Shown piece after piece: positions 7,313-16,196 of a stretch of 64,000 bases of DNA (positions are counted from its first letter, which is position 1; every line of letters starts with the position of its first letter). Where the stretch lies: assembly GCF_002846335.1 (NCBI RefSeq), contig NZ_PJMQ01000001.1, positions 868,001 to 932,000 on the forward strand. The letters are read 5' to 3'. Under the pieces are notes generated by a model that was not told where the DNA came from, ran no database searches, and saw only the letters and a program-made list of their open reading frames with translations. The translations under genes were made by a program, and so were the position numbers. Source of the DNA: Janthinobacterium sp. 61 (GTDB lineage Bacteria; Pseudomonadota; Gammaproteobacteria; Burkholderiales; Burkholderiaceae_D).

Positions 7313-8449
7313 TTACTTGCCGTTTGCCCATCCGTCACGGATGATTGCGATGATGCGCTCGACCTGTTCCGTAGGCAGCTCGGGGTAGAGCGGCAGGCAT
7401 ATCACCCGCTCCGCCATGGCGCTGGCGTTGGGCAGGTTGGCCCGCGCTGCAGATGGCATGTGCCGGTACATGGGGAAGTCGCTGATCAGGGGGTAGAAGT
7501 AGCGGCGCGCATAGATGCCGGCATCGCGCAGCTTCTGGAACAGCGCATCGCGGCTGAGCGGGTATTGCGCCTGCACCAGGATGGGGAAATAGGCGTGATT
7601 GAAGGCCGTTTCGGATGGCAGGGCAGGGCACAGTATGCCCCCGGTGGTCTCCAGCCCTGTGCGGTAGTGCCGGTCGATGGCCGCGCGCTGCTGCAGGGCC
7701 TGGCCGATGCCTTTCAGTTGCAGCATGCCGAAAGCGGCGCTCACTTCGTTCATTTTCCCGTTGATTCCTGGGGCCACCACTGTCACTTCATCAACAAAAC
7801 CGAAATTCTTCAGGTGATCGATATGCCGCTTGGCCTTGGCGTTCGGCGAAATGATGGCGCCGCCTTCAAAGGTATTGAATACCTTGGTAGCATGAAAACT
7901 GAGTACGGAGAGATCGCCATGCTTAAGGACGCTGTCGTCGCGGTACTGGACTCCAAAGGCGTGCGCAGCGTCATAGATGACCTTCAGTCCATAGTTGCTG
8001 GCGATTTCTTCAATTTTTTCTACATTGCATGGCCGGCCATAGCAGTGCACGGGCATGATGGCGCTGGTGTGCGGCGTGATCGCCGCCTCGATCCTGGCCG
8101 GGTCCATATTGAAGCCGCCCGGCTCGATATCGACGAAGACTGGCTTGATGTCATTCCACATCAGAGAGTGTGCCGTGGCGACAAATGAGTACGGTGTCGT
8201 GATGACTTCGCCCGTGATGCGCAGTGACTGCAGCGCTGTCATCAGCGCCAGGGTGCCATTGGCGAATAGCGAGATATGCTCTACGCCCAAGTAAGTAGCC
8301 AGTGCCTGTTCCAGCTGCTGGTGAAACGGGCCGCCGTTGGTGAGAATCTTGTTCCCCCATATTTGTTCCAGATAGGGCAGGAATTCCTCCAGCGGGGGCA
8401 GCGTTGGTTGGGTGACGTAGACAGGCGGCTGACCAGCGTGCGGTTTCAT
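7313..8449 (-). CDS. DegT/DnrJ/EryC1/StrS-family sugar aminotransferase
   Basis: 378 residues, full length for this family of PLP enzymes that transaminate nucleotide-linked keto-deoxysugars. Lys189 in SFHATKVFNTFEGG is the expected PLP Schiff-base lysine and Asp160 in YDAAHAFG the residue that pairs with the pyridine nitrogen; NGTLAL near residue 65 is the phosphate-binding loop. The HATKxFNTxEGG form recalls FdtB/VioA-type enzymes acting on dTDP-4-keto or dTDP-3-keto-6-deoxyhexose, but the regiochemistry cannot be read from sequence. Its ATG overlaps the stop of the TPR glycosyltransferase by four bases (ATGA), so the two are translationally coupled. Likely makes an amino sugar for flagellin glycosylation. 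Confidence 0.9.
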   Translation of the reverse strand: MKPHAGQPPVYVTQPTLPPLEEFLPYLEQIWGNKILTNGGPFHQQLEQALATYLGVEHISLFANGTLALMTALQSLRITGEVITTPYSFVATAHSLMWNDIKPVFVDIEPGGFNMDPARIEAAITPHTSAIMPVHCYGRPCNVEKIEEIASNYGLKVIYDAAHAFGVQYRDDSVLKHGDLSVLSFHATKVFNTFEGGAIISPNAKAKRHIDHLKNFGFVDEVTVVAPGINGKMNEVSAAFGMLQLKGIGQALQQRAAIDRHYRTGLETTGGILCPALPSETAFNHAYFPILVQAQYPLSRDALFQKLRDAGIYARRYFYPLISDFPMYRHMPSAARANLPNASAMAERVICLPLYPELPTEQVERIIAIIRDGWANGK

Positions 8450-11400
8450 GCCTGTCCTTCGGCTCGCACCGGCTCCAGTTCGATTTCAAACGAGGTCGGC
8501 GCCTGGCCAGCGCACCAGCGGTGCCACATGACGCGCAGCGCGCCTTCGAAGCCGGCCGAGATAACGGCGGGCTGGCCCATCGCCGAGTTTTCGATGATTT
8601 GCCGCATGTTCGTACGGATATCGGCAAGCAGTGCGGGCTGGTTTGCGATAAATATACCTTTTGCAACGAAATCGTCGACGTCATTGGCGATGAAGGCCGA
8701 CAGTCCGATATGGCCGAGCGCACAGGCGGTGGGGCGCCCTGGCAGGGTATTGCCGGGAATCGTCAGCACTGGCACGCCCATCCACAGGGCGTGCATGGTG
8801 GTGGTGCCGCCCGTGTATGGGAAGGTGTCGAGGCACAGGTCGACCTTGTGGTGCAGGGCCAGGTAGTCGGCGGTCGAGGCGCGCGGGTAAAAATCCAGGC
8901 GTTCACGCGCGATGCCTTCGCTGGCGAACCAGTCGATGTAGATCTCGTAGGCACCGTTCTTTGGCATGGCGCCCATCAGCATGCGCGCAGTGGGCACGGC
9001 GCGCAGCAGACGTGCCCATGCGGCGATGACTTCACGGCTGAGTTTGTTTGGCCGATTGAAGCTGCCAAAGGTCAGATAGTCGTTTTCGAGGGCGGGCAAG
9101 CGGTTGACCGCTGGCGATAGTGCCGACGGCAGGAACGGCGCGGCCGCCGGCAAATACACAATGGATTCACTGAATTGTTTTTCCATGGCGCCAGGCGGCA
9201 GGTAAAAGCGGTCCGACAGGAAATAATCCATCGCTTCCAAGCCGGTCGTGCCAGGGTAGCCAATCCAACTCGCCTGCACGGGAGCTGGCTTGTGGGCGAA
9301 GGCCAGCAAACGGTTGGCGCCCGTATGTCCTGCCAGGTCGATCAGGATATCAATTTGATCACCTTCGATCTGGCTGGCCAACTCGGCATCGCTCAGGTGG
9401 TGGATGGCATGCCAGTGATCGAGCAGCGTGCGAACACGTGCGGTACAGTCATCATCCAAGAGACTCGTGTAGTAACCATGCAGCACGAACTGCGAGGAGC
9501 GGCTCAGATGATCAAAAATTGGCAGGATGAAATTGGCCACGGCATGGTTGTTGAAATCGCCTGAAACAAAGCCGATGTGCAGCACCCGCTCCGGATCCCG
9601 GTCGTTCCCGTGTTCTGGCCAGTTGGCGCGTAGTGGAGTCTCGAAGCGCGTGGCGAATGCCTGGTGTTCCGCAAATAGCGCCGCGGGATCGGGGTAGTCG
9701 AGATGCGTGAGGCAGAACAGCAAATTACTGTGGATCGGGGCGCAGTGTGGATCGAACGTCAATGCGCTGCGGCAAGTAAGAATGGCTTCCTTTAGCAAGC
9801 CCTTTTCGCATAGCGTAGCGCCCAGGCTAGTATATGCTTCCAGATAGCCGGAACGCAGTTCGATCGCCTGCTTAAACGCCGCAATGGATTCGTCGTATTG
9901 GCTCAGCATGCGATAAGCCATGCCCATGTTCAGGTGGGCGGCAGCGAAACCGGCATCCAGGGAGATAGCTGTGCGGTAGTGCTCTAGCGCTTCTTCATAG
10001 CGGCAGAGATCATGCAGTACGGCACCGATATTACTGTGCACGACGGCAGGCTCGGCGTCGAATTCCAGTGCCTTGCCATAAACGGCGAGCGCCTCGTCAT
10101 AGTTTTTGACTTTTTGCAAGGCGATGCCGAGCCGGTTATATTTGTCCGCCGAGTTCGGCTCCAGCGCCAGCGCCCGCCGACGGCAGGCTACCGCGCCGTC
10201 AAAGTCGCGCGCGAAGGTCAAGGTATCCGCGAGGTATTCCAGAGTATTGCAGCAGCCGGGATCGAGCGCGCTTGCTGCGCGGTGCATGACAATGGCCTCA
10301 TCCACGCGCCCCATGGCCTGCAAGACCATGCCCAGGTGGTTATAGTTGGCGATACTGCCGCCATCGCTTTTCTGCAGGGCTTGATAGACGGCTAGCGCCT
10401 CGTCTTCACGCTTGAGCGCGAAGAATGCACTGCCGAGGTTTGTTTGAATTCCAAGGTCGTGCGGATTGATGCGATGCGCAAGCTGGAAGGCGGCCAGGGC
10501 CTCTTCTTGCCGGTTCAGGGCTTTCAGGCACAGGCCCATGCTGTTCTGGAATGCTGCCGCGCTCGCATCAAGCCGCACCGCCGTTGCATGGCTTGCCAGC
10601 GCCTCGTCCAGCCGCTGCATGTCTTGCAAGGTGCTGCCCAGGTTGGAATGCGCCAGCGCATAGTCCGGGGCCAGCGCGATGGCGCGCCGGTAGCAGCCTT
10701 CCGCTTCATCGTGCTGCCGCAGGGCTTGTAGCGTATTGCCCAGATTGTTGTGCAGTTCCGCATCGTTGGGCGCGAGTTCTATCGCGTTGTAGTAGCTGGC
10801 CGCCGCACCGTCGAGGTCGCCAATGGCTTTGAGCGTGTTTCCCAGGTTGAAATGCGCCATGGCATAGGCAGGTTGGATGGCCAGCGCCTGGCGATATGCA
10901 TGTGCCGCTTCTTCCAGCCTGTTCTGGGCTTGTAGCGCGCCGCCAAGGTTGCTGTGCGCCTCGGCAAATTCCGGCTGGATTTCCAGCGCGCGCAAATAGC
11001 AGTCGATCGCTTGCTCGTGCTCACCGATGGCTTGCCATGCATTGCCCAGATTGCCATGGGCTTCGGCGTCGTGGGGCGTCAGCTGCACGGTTTTTTGCAG
11101 GGTAGGCAGGGCATCCTTGCCCTGCATTTGGAGGGCGGTACCCAGGACGCTCCAGGCGAAAGGCGATTCCGGATAGGTGGCGATCAGCGCGCGCGTGGCG
11201 CTTTCCATCTGCGCATGCTGGCCAGCGCGGTACAGGTCGATGACATGTTGCATTTCTTCGACGGATGGCATCTGCGCCAGTTGTGCAACCGCGGCGCGCG
11301 CGCGCGCGCGCAAGGCTTGAGATTCTGCATTGTCGAGCCCGCGTTGGATTGCGCTTTCGATAATTTCTAGCCCATGGCTAGGCTGCTCCGCCTGCAGCAG

Positions 11401-11664
11401 GCCGTTCGCATACGATAGCCAGAATTGTCCTTCGTCAGGGTTGACGGAGAGGGCAGTACGCAAGTAGGGAAGGGCGGCATCGTGGAATCCCATTTGCCCC
11501 GCTAGCAAGCCAACATTGTGGTTGGCTACCGCATGATAGGGCTGTGCGTTGACGATGGCAAGATACAGCGGTTCCGCGTCGGCAAAACGGCCTGCCTGGT
11601 GGTGCGCGATGGCGCGTTGCAATTCTGCCTCGACGTTTTCTGCTGCTGGTGAATTCATGCTCAT
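8446..11664 (-). CDS. TPR-repeat protein O-glycosyltransferase (OGT/SPINDLY type, GT41)
   Basis: About 1072 residues from the ATG at 11664 (a TTG eight codons upstream is also possible; neither has a clear ribosome site). Residues about 15-680 consist of some fifteen TPR-like 34-residue units with the AHxNLGxxL signature. The C-terminal 380 residues are a GT41 catalytic domain: HIGFVSGDFNNHAVANF, IDLAGHTGANRLLAFAHKPAPVQASWIGYPGTTG, FGSFNRPNKLSREVI and DTFPYTGGTTTMHALWMGVPVLT are all present. Such bacterial enzymes add a sugar to Ser/Thr of protein targets. Position next to five flagellins makes flagellin the likely acceptor. A (GC)9 tract lies in codons about 118-123. Confidence 0.92.
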   Translation of the reverse strand: MSMNSPAAENVEAELQRAIAHHQAGRFADAEPLYLAIVNAQPYHAVANHNVGLLAGQMGFHDAALPYLRTALSVNPDEGQFWLSYANGLLQAEQPSHGLEIIESAIQRGLDNAESQALRARARAAVAQLAQMPSVEEMQHVIDLYRAGQHAQMESATRALIATYPESPFAWSVLGTALQMQGKDALPTLQKTVQLTPHDAEAHGNLGNAWQAIGEHEQAIDCYLRALEIQPEFAEAHSNLGGALQAQNRLEEAAHAYRQALAIQPAYAMAHFNLGNTLKAIGDLDGAAASYYNAIELAPNDAELHNNLGNTLQALRQHDEAEGCYRRAIALAPDYALAHSNLGSTLQDMQRLDEALASHATAVRLDASAAAFQNSMGLCLKALNRQEEALAAFQLAHRINPHDLGIQTNLGSAFFALKREDEALAVYQALQKSDGGSIANYNHLGMVLQAMGRVDEAIVMHRAASALDPGCCNTLEYLADTLTFARDFDGAVACRRRALALEPNSADKYNRLGIALQKVKNYDEALAVYGKALEFDAEPAVVHSNIGAVLHDLCRYEEALEHYRTAISLDAGFAAAHLNMGMAYRMLSQYDESIAAFKQAIELRSGYLEAYTSLGATLCEKGLLKEAILTCRSALTFDPHCAPIHSNLLFCLTHLDYPDPAALFAEHQAFATRFETPLRANWPEHGNDRDPERVLHIGFVSGDFNNHAVANFILPIFDHLSRSSQFVLHGYYTSLLDDDCTARVRTLLDHWHAIHHLSDAELASQIEGDQIDILIDLAGHTGANRLLAFAHKPAPVQASWIGYPGTTGLEAMDYFLSDRFYLPPGAMEKQFSESIVYLPAAAPFLPSALSPAVNRLPALENDYLTFGSFNRPNKLSREVIAAWARLLRAVPTARMLMGAMPKNGAYEIYIDWFASEGIARERLDFYPRASTADYLALHHKVDLCLDTFPYTGGTTTMHALWMGVPVLTIPGNTLPGRPTACALGHIGLSAFIANDVDDFVAKGIFIANQPALLADIRTNMRQIIENSAMGQPAVISAGFEGALRVMWHRWCAGQAPTSFEIELEPVRAEGQA
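11294..11311. repeat. (GC)9 dinucleotide tract inside the TPR glycosyltransferase gene
   Basis: Eighteen bases of perfect GC alternation encode Ala-Arg repeats early in the protein. Gain or loss of one unit would frameshift the gene, so this is a possible slippage site. Confidence 0.85.
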
Positions 11665-11790
11665 GGGGGGAGGGAGAAGATTTGCCAAAGGTAATTGTAA
11701 CTGCTTGGTATTGAATTAGAAAATTTCCACAGGGAATTTTTCATATCCGCTTTTTCTTGCAATAAAGGTGTTGTATCGGCGCCCCAAAAC

Positions 11791-12468
11791 CTATTCCTGG
11801 AGCCGACGCAAGGTTTTTGAACCGGTTTTCAAACCGCCATAGTAATAGTCATTGAAGCCAGCGGTTTCCATCAGGTCGAATACTCTCTGCATGTCATACG
11901 CCACGCGATGCAAGGCAAATTCACCGTGCGCATACACGGCAAATGCCGCGCGGGGATCACCGTCGCGTGGCTGGCCAACGGAGCCGGGATTGCAATACGT
12001 CTTGTCGCCATACTGGCGCACCATTTGTACATGGGTGTGACCGGAAACAAAAATGTTCCCGATGACCCGTTCAAAATATTCCTCGCTGGGTTTCAGGTAC
12101 TCATCGAGCGGATCGCCCCATCCGCCATGCACCATGCGGATATCGCCAATCTGTAAATGGACTGGGAGCGTTTTTAGCCACTGCAAGTGATCCGGCTCGA
12201 TGATTGTGCGCTGGTAGATGAGGCAATCATTGACGCTCCTGGAGCGGGGGCAAAAGCCGCCGCCCGCCATATACCAGTCATGATTGCCCATGACGCTGGG
12301 GATATTGCGCTCGCGCAGGGCGGCGCAGCACTCGTTGATTTGTGTGTAATAACCAACAATGTCGCCAGCACAATAAATATCTGTAATGCCCAGCGCGTCG
12401 ATGGCCTTCAGGACTGCCTTGAGCGCTTCGAAGTTGCCGTGTATGTCAGCGATGAATGCTATCGTCAT
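11791..12468 (-). CDS. Calcineurin-like metallophosphoesterase (YfcE/MJ0936-type)
   Basis: 225 residues from the ATG at 12468 (MTIAFIADIHGN); the longer frame from 12507 would add 13 residues that do not fit the family. The metal-binding motifs are in order: DIHGNFEAL, GDIVGYY, GNHDWY, VHGGWGDP and SGHTHVQM, followed by NPGSVGQPRDGDP. These coordinate a di-metal centre that hydrolyses phosphomono- or diesters. The start lies 22 bases inside the ATP-grasp gene, so both are probably translated together. In this cluster it may dephosphorylate a sugar-phosphate or nucleotide intermediate; the substrate is not known. Confidence 0.85.
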   Translation of the reverse strand: MTIAFIADIHGNFEALKAVLKAIDALGITDIYCAGDIVGYYTQINECCAALRERNIPSVMGNHDWYMAGGGFCPRSRSVNDCLIYQRTIIEPDHLQWLKTLPVHLQIGDIRMVHGGWGDPLDEYLKPSEEYFERVIGNIFVSGHTHVQMVRQYGDKTYCNPGSVGQPRDGDPRAAFAVYAHGEFALHRVAYDMQRVFDLMETAGFNDYYYGGLKTGSKTLRRLQE

Positions 12469-13423
12469 AAAATATGTGATCCTCGATATAGCGTATTGCT
12501 TTTCCATAGCGCGTGGGTGGCTGATGCGGAATTAAGCCATCGAGCGTATAAGTTACGGCCATCGCGCTCTCGTTGTAGCCAAACGCCGTGCGGATGGAGG
12601 TGGAGGAAGAAATGCGCGGGTTGATCTCAAGCAGCTTGATACCGTCCAGACATTTTCTGAATTGAAAGTTGGTGGGGCCGACAGGATTGAACATGGCGCA
12701 TAGGGCACTGAGCGTATCGAGAAAGGGGGTGCTGGAGACGGCTTCGGCACGCTCGGTATAGCCGTCTTTGGACAAATGCCGGCGCAGGGTCTGGCATGCG
12801 TAAAACCCGCCATGGCCATCGCAGAAGGCTGAAGTCGTATATTCCTCGTCGTCACTGCCGATCAGTGGCTGTGCCATCAGGATCTGCCCTAGCAGATGCT
12901 GATGCAGCATGAAGCTGTCCTCGTCCGTTATACGGACGATGCCCTTGGATCCAAATCCCTGTCGCGGCTTTAGCAAAAATGGTAGACCGAAGCGGGCCTT
13001 CAAGGTGGCGAACGAATTGTCCAGACTGCTTTCGATGGCGCACGGCAAAGCAGCGGCCGCAAGTGCCTGGTAGAACAGCCATTTGTCCTGGCAGGCATGG
13101 AGTAATTGAGGATTATTGAGCAATGCCTTGGCGCCGCTGCGTTCGATCTCCTGCTGCCTGGCCAGCCAGCCATACATGTCGATTTCAATGGAGGGAATGA
13201 TCAGGTCGACGCGGTGACGGTGTATGGTCTCGCCCAGCCACGCGATGTAGCCGTCATCATTGCTGGGCGGCGCTTGCTCGAATACATCGCAAAAGGCGGT
13301 CGCCACAGAGTGGGCATGCATGGACGTGCCGACAAGGCGCAGGGCTTCCGCTGATTGCCGCAGGCTGCGCAGGATGCCGTAGCCAACAATGCCGCTCGCG
13401 CCCGAGACAAGGATGGTACGCAT
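12446..13423 (-). CDS. ATP-grasp ligase (carbamoyl-phosphate-synthase-like)
   Basis: 325 residues. An N-terminal Rossmann-like pre-ATP-grasp fold (MRTILVSGASGIVGYGILRSLR) is followed by the ATP-grasp core: LPFLLKPRQGFGSKGIVRI is the nucleotide-binding loop and LLEINPRISSSTSIRTAFG the Mg-binding Glu/Asn strand. Related proteins ligate a carboxylate to an amine or another acceptor. Between a methyltransferase and a phosphoesterase in a glycan island, it may attach an amino acid or acyl group to an amino sugar; this is inference. It ends inside the start of the downstream phosphoesterase gene. Confidence 0.8.
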   Translation of the reverse strand: MRTILVSGASGIVGYGILRSLRQSAEALRLVGTSMHAHSVATAFCDVFEQAPPSNDDGYIAWLGETIHRHRVDLIIPSIEIDMYGWLARQQEIERSGAKALLNNPQLLHACQDKWLFYQALAAAALPCAIESSLDNSFATLKARFGLPFLLKPRQGFGSKGIVRITDEDSFMLHQHLLGQILMAQPLIGSDDEEYTTSAFCDGHGGFYACQTLRRHLSKDGYTERAEAVSSTPFLDTLSALCAMFNPVGPTNFQFRKCLDGIKLLEINPRISSSTSIRTAFGYNESAMAVTYTLDGLIPHQPPTRYGKAIRYIEDHIFYDDSIHR

Positions 13424-13468
13424 TATTGGCTCACCGTGATGGGTTGATGGCAGGCACGCTGGTGCCGC

Positions 13469-14191
13469 TTATGCAACTGAAATTTGCGCAAGTATGCCGC
13501 ATGATAATTCTGGATAAGCAATGCCGGCCTGGCACATGGCTTGAGTAATGCTTTCGGGTAAGTTCAACGCCAGCATTTGGCGCGTGGTCACCGGCTTGAG
13601 AAAAATCCCTTCCAGTGCATCGATCCGGTAGCCTGCCTGCTGGATTTCGGCAGAAAGTGATGCCACGGTGTAATAGCGTTTGTGCCCTTGTATGAAGTCG
13701 TTCTCGGACAATGCCTGCATGTCCGGCAGCATGCCGGCCAAATGGCCTAGGCGCCGGTTCAGTGCTTCGGCATTTGGCACGGCCAGAAACATTTTTCCAC
13801 CTGGGGCCAGGAAGCGTTTGTAGTGCTGCAGCAGGAGCAGCGGGTCGTCCACGTGCTCCAAGACAAAGCCCATCACGATGACATCGAACGTCTCGTCGGT
13901 GGAGAACTCTTCAAAATAGGTTTCCGTGATGTTGGCCAGGCATGCCGGAAATTGCTTCTGAAAGTTATTGATGATGGCTGGCGAACCTTCGAGTATCAGG
14001 TGGCGACTGTACAAGCGCGAAAAAATATTGGCCGTGTAGCCATGGCCCAGGCCCAGTTCCAGCAGAGATACCGCGCCTCCAGTGAGGGCGGCGATGCGCG
14101 GCGGATACCAGCTCAGCAGAATTTGGTTGTCGAAATCATACAGCTGGTCGCCCTGGTACGCCACGACATGTTGATCTAATGTATTTTTCAT
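13469..14191 (-). CDS. Class I SAM-dependent methyltransferase
   Basis: 240 residues from the ATG at 14191; a GTG five codons upstream is an equal alternative. The SAM-binding motif I is LLELGLGHGYTANIF, followed by the acidic LEGSP at the end of strand 2, FDVIVMGFVLEHVDDP (motif post-II) and the LAPGGKMFLAVPN strand. This is the Methyltransf_11/23 pattern found in O-antigen and flagellin glycan clusters, where such enzymes methylate sugars or attached acyl groups. Gap of 48 bases to the upstream gene and 45 to the downstream one indicates an operon. Confidence 0.85.
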   Translation of the reverse strand: MKNTLDQHVVAYQGDQLYDFDNQILLSWYPPRIAALTGGAVSLLELGLGHGYTANIFSRLYSRHLILEGSPAIINNFQKQFPACLANITETYFEEFSTDETFDVIVMGFVLEHVDDPLLLLQHYKRFLAPGGKMFLAVPNAEALNRRLGHLAGMLPDMQALSENDFIQGHKRYYTVASLSAEIQQAGYRIDALEGIFLKPVTTRQMLALNLPESITQAMCQAGIAYPELSCGILAQISVA

Positions 14192-14239
14192 GAGTGCAAT
14201 TTTCACTTGGCAGGTGGCTGCCGCTTTTTATTCCGGTAG

Positions 14240-15391
14240 CTATGGGAAAGACGCCGTCTGGCCTGGCCGCTGAGGTGACAGGTGCTCGCGCAGTTGAATG
14301 AACAGCGCGCTGCCAATGAGGAAGGCCGATGAGATGCTGGACATGTGCTGGGCCAGAAATTCATCGCCCGCGCGCCGTGGTCCATCACCATAGGGCCAGA
14401 CGTAGTCATCGATAATGATCCAGCCGCCGGCGGTAACCAGGCCGCACCATGACACGACATCAGCCTTGACGGCAGCATAGGTGTGGTTGCCATCGATGTG
14501 TAAGATGGCTATTTTCTTGTAGAAGCGCGTACTGCCGAACGCTGCGCTTTCCACCGTGTCGTGCCCCGTGTAATGGCGCACGGCTTGCATGGAAGTCATG
14601 CGCAGAAAATTGATATGCTGCTGGTTGTATGGCAGCAGGTTCATGTGAAATACGGTCAGCGCTTCATCCGCGTCGTATTGCGCGGAAACGCTGTCGACGA
14701 GTCCGGCGTCGTCATGCTGCACCAGGTTATCGTTGGTCCAGGGATCGATGCACAGCAGTTTTCCGATGGCATGGCAGCTTGCCAGTCTTGCCAGCACGAA
14801 GGCCGATTTTCCCCACCAGCTTCCGATTTCCACCAGATCGCCACTCACGCTATAGCGGGCTATTTCGCACAAGGCATAGATTTTTTCGTGATCGCACATG
14901 CCCGGAATGATGTCGGCATGCTTGAACAGTGCGGCCAGTTCAATCTCGGAAAGAGCTGGCTTGGCTGGCGTTGCCGAAGCCAGTGGCAACGGCGCTGCCA
15001 GCCAAGTCTGTGCATAGGCACGCGCCGAGCGGAACGGTGTCAGTTCCGCGCTGGCCGGTAGTTCATTGACGAGACCGACGCCTGCCGGCAATTGACTGGC
15101 GATGCGGTGGATGCGGTCCCAAACTACCGGATTTGCCGTATAAATACCACCTATGCCGGCCTTGCTGATCGCTTCGATCAGGGCCTGGTCAAAGGCCGCT
15201 TCCGTGATGTAGGGGAGGTAGAGCCAGCCAGGGTAGCGCGCGCGCGAGGGGTCGTGGCCAAGCGATGACGCACCGATGACGGGTTGATTCTCACGCTGGC
15301 ATTTTTCCAGAAATTCCAGCGAGCGGGGTGCCCCGCCAGGGAATATCAGAATCGGCTTTGTGGAATTTTCCCTCGGCTCATGCATTGTCAT
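14240..15391 (-). CDS. Two-domain protein: N-terminal unknown domain plus C-terminal class I methyltransferase
   Basis: 383 residues. The C-terminal half (about 165-370) is a Methyltransf_24/cephalosporin-hydroxylase-like SAM domain: GDLVEIGSWWGKSAFVLARLA, KLLCIDPWTND, ILHIDGNHTYAAVKADVVSW and GGWIIIDDYVWPYGDGP. The N-terminal 120 residues (PILIFPGGAPRSLEFLEKCQRE..., then GASSLGHDPSR, YLPYI, IGGIYTANPVVWDRI) look like the pre-ATP-grasp Rossmann fold of the neighbouring ATP-grasp ligase, without an ATP-grasp core. The combination may tie substrate handling of the ligase to methylation. The function is unknown; no signal peptide. Confidence 0.75.
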   Translation of the reverse strand: MTMHEPRENSTKPILIFPGGAPRSLEFLEKCQRENQPVIGASSLGHDPSRARYPGWLYLPYITEAAFDQALIEAISKAGIGGIYTANPVVWDRIHRIASQLPAGVGLVNELPASAELTPFRSARAYAQTWLAAPLPLASATPAKPALSEIELAALFKHADIIPGMCDHEKIYALCEIARYSVSGDLVEIGSWWGKSAFVLARLASCHAIGKLLCIDPWTNDNLVQHDDAGLVDSVSAQYDADEALTVFHMNLLPYNQQHINFLRMTSMQAVRHYTGHDTVESAAFGSTRFYKKIAILHIDGNHTYAAVKADVVSWCGLVTAGGWIIIDDYVWPYGDGPRRAGDEFLAQHMSSISSAFLIGSALFIQLREHLSPQRPGQTASFP

Positions 15392-15491
15392 ATTCGTAGT
15401 AGATAAGGAGAATCGGGAAGTATAGATGGCACATGGGCGGCCCGGTCAGCGTCAGCAAGGGCAGCATGCACAGAATTGTCAATTGCCCGCT

Positions 15492-16196
15492 TCAGCTGAG
15501 GCTATAGCCATTGCGCAACAGTGAATGTGTTGTATCTGGGCAATTGTACATTATCACATCGAGGATGGATAGCATCCCAACATGTTCATGTTTCCCTTGT
15601 GGATAGCATGTCTTCTGCATTGTCAGGAACTGCAGTTGGATTTTGTGCTGGCGAAACGTTTCGTGCTGGTACAGAAGCATCCCGCCAACGGCGTTCAGGT
15701 AGCGCGATGCGCCTTCCTGACGGCAAATATCGAGCACGCGCTCTTCGCCGTGCATGGCGCTGTTGCCATACTTACGCGAGGTTGGCACAAGTTCCGTATC
15801 GAGCGACAGGTAGTCCATGGTCTCGCGCAGGCTGTTGAGCAGGAAGGCGTCGAGTTGTGTCGAAGAAAAATGGACAATCCTCTCGAGCAAGGCGGCCGCG
15901 GTGCGGTAATGGGGCGCGCGCGCATAGGCGTGATGTACGCTGGATAGCAGCTTGTCGCGCCACGCTGGTTGCGTTGCAACTTGCAGGTCGCAAATGCGGC
16001 GATGGGGGCTAGCGCCATTTACGGGCACGGTGAAAAGGTGTGGCGCGCCATTGAGCAGTATGCGGTTGCGATTGATCCATCCCTGTTTCATGTAGGCGGC
16101 ATCGTCGAGCACGACAAATTTTTCCACTGCGGCGATCAGCTGGAAATAGCCCAGGTAGGGTAAAAAATACGGTTGCATGACTGCGATGGTCGTCAT
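15492..16196 (-). CDS. WbqC family protein
   Basis: 234 residues starting at MTTIAVMQPYFLPYLGYFQLI (16196); the open frame extends 28 codons upstream but the family begins at this motif. Signature stretches: QPYFLPYLGYFQL, VVLDDAAYMKQGWINRNRIL, VPVNG and GEERVLDICRQ. WbqC proteins occur in O-antigen and capsule clusters and are thought to modify amino sugars, but no reaction is firmly established. It is the first gene of the seven-gene minus-strand island and probably marks its promoter-proximal end; 239 bases separate it from the ETF-QO stop. Confidence 0.85.
   Translation of the reverse strand: MTTIAVMQPYFLPYLGYFQLIAAVEKFVVLDDAAYMKQGWINRNRILLNGAPHLFTVPVNGASPHRRICDLQVATQPAWRDKLLSSVHHAYARAPHYRTAAALLERIVHFSSTQLDAFLLNSLRETMDYLSLDTELVPTSRKYGNSAMHGEERVLDICRQEGASRYLNAVGGMLLYQHETFRQHKIQLQFLTMQKTCYPQGKHEHVGMLSILDVIMYNCPDTTHSLLRNGYSLS

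Noticed and set aside
11791..12507. Start at 12507 for the metallophosphoesterase.
   Set aside because: The family begins at MTIAFIADIHGN (12468); the additional residues look out of place.
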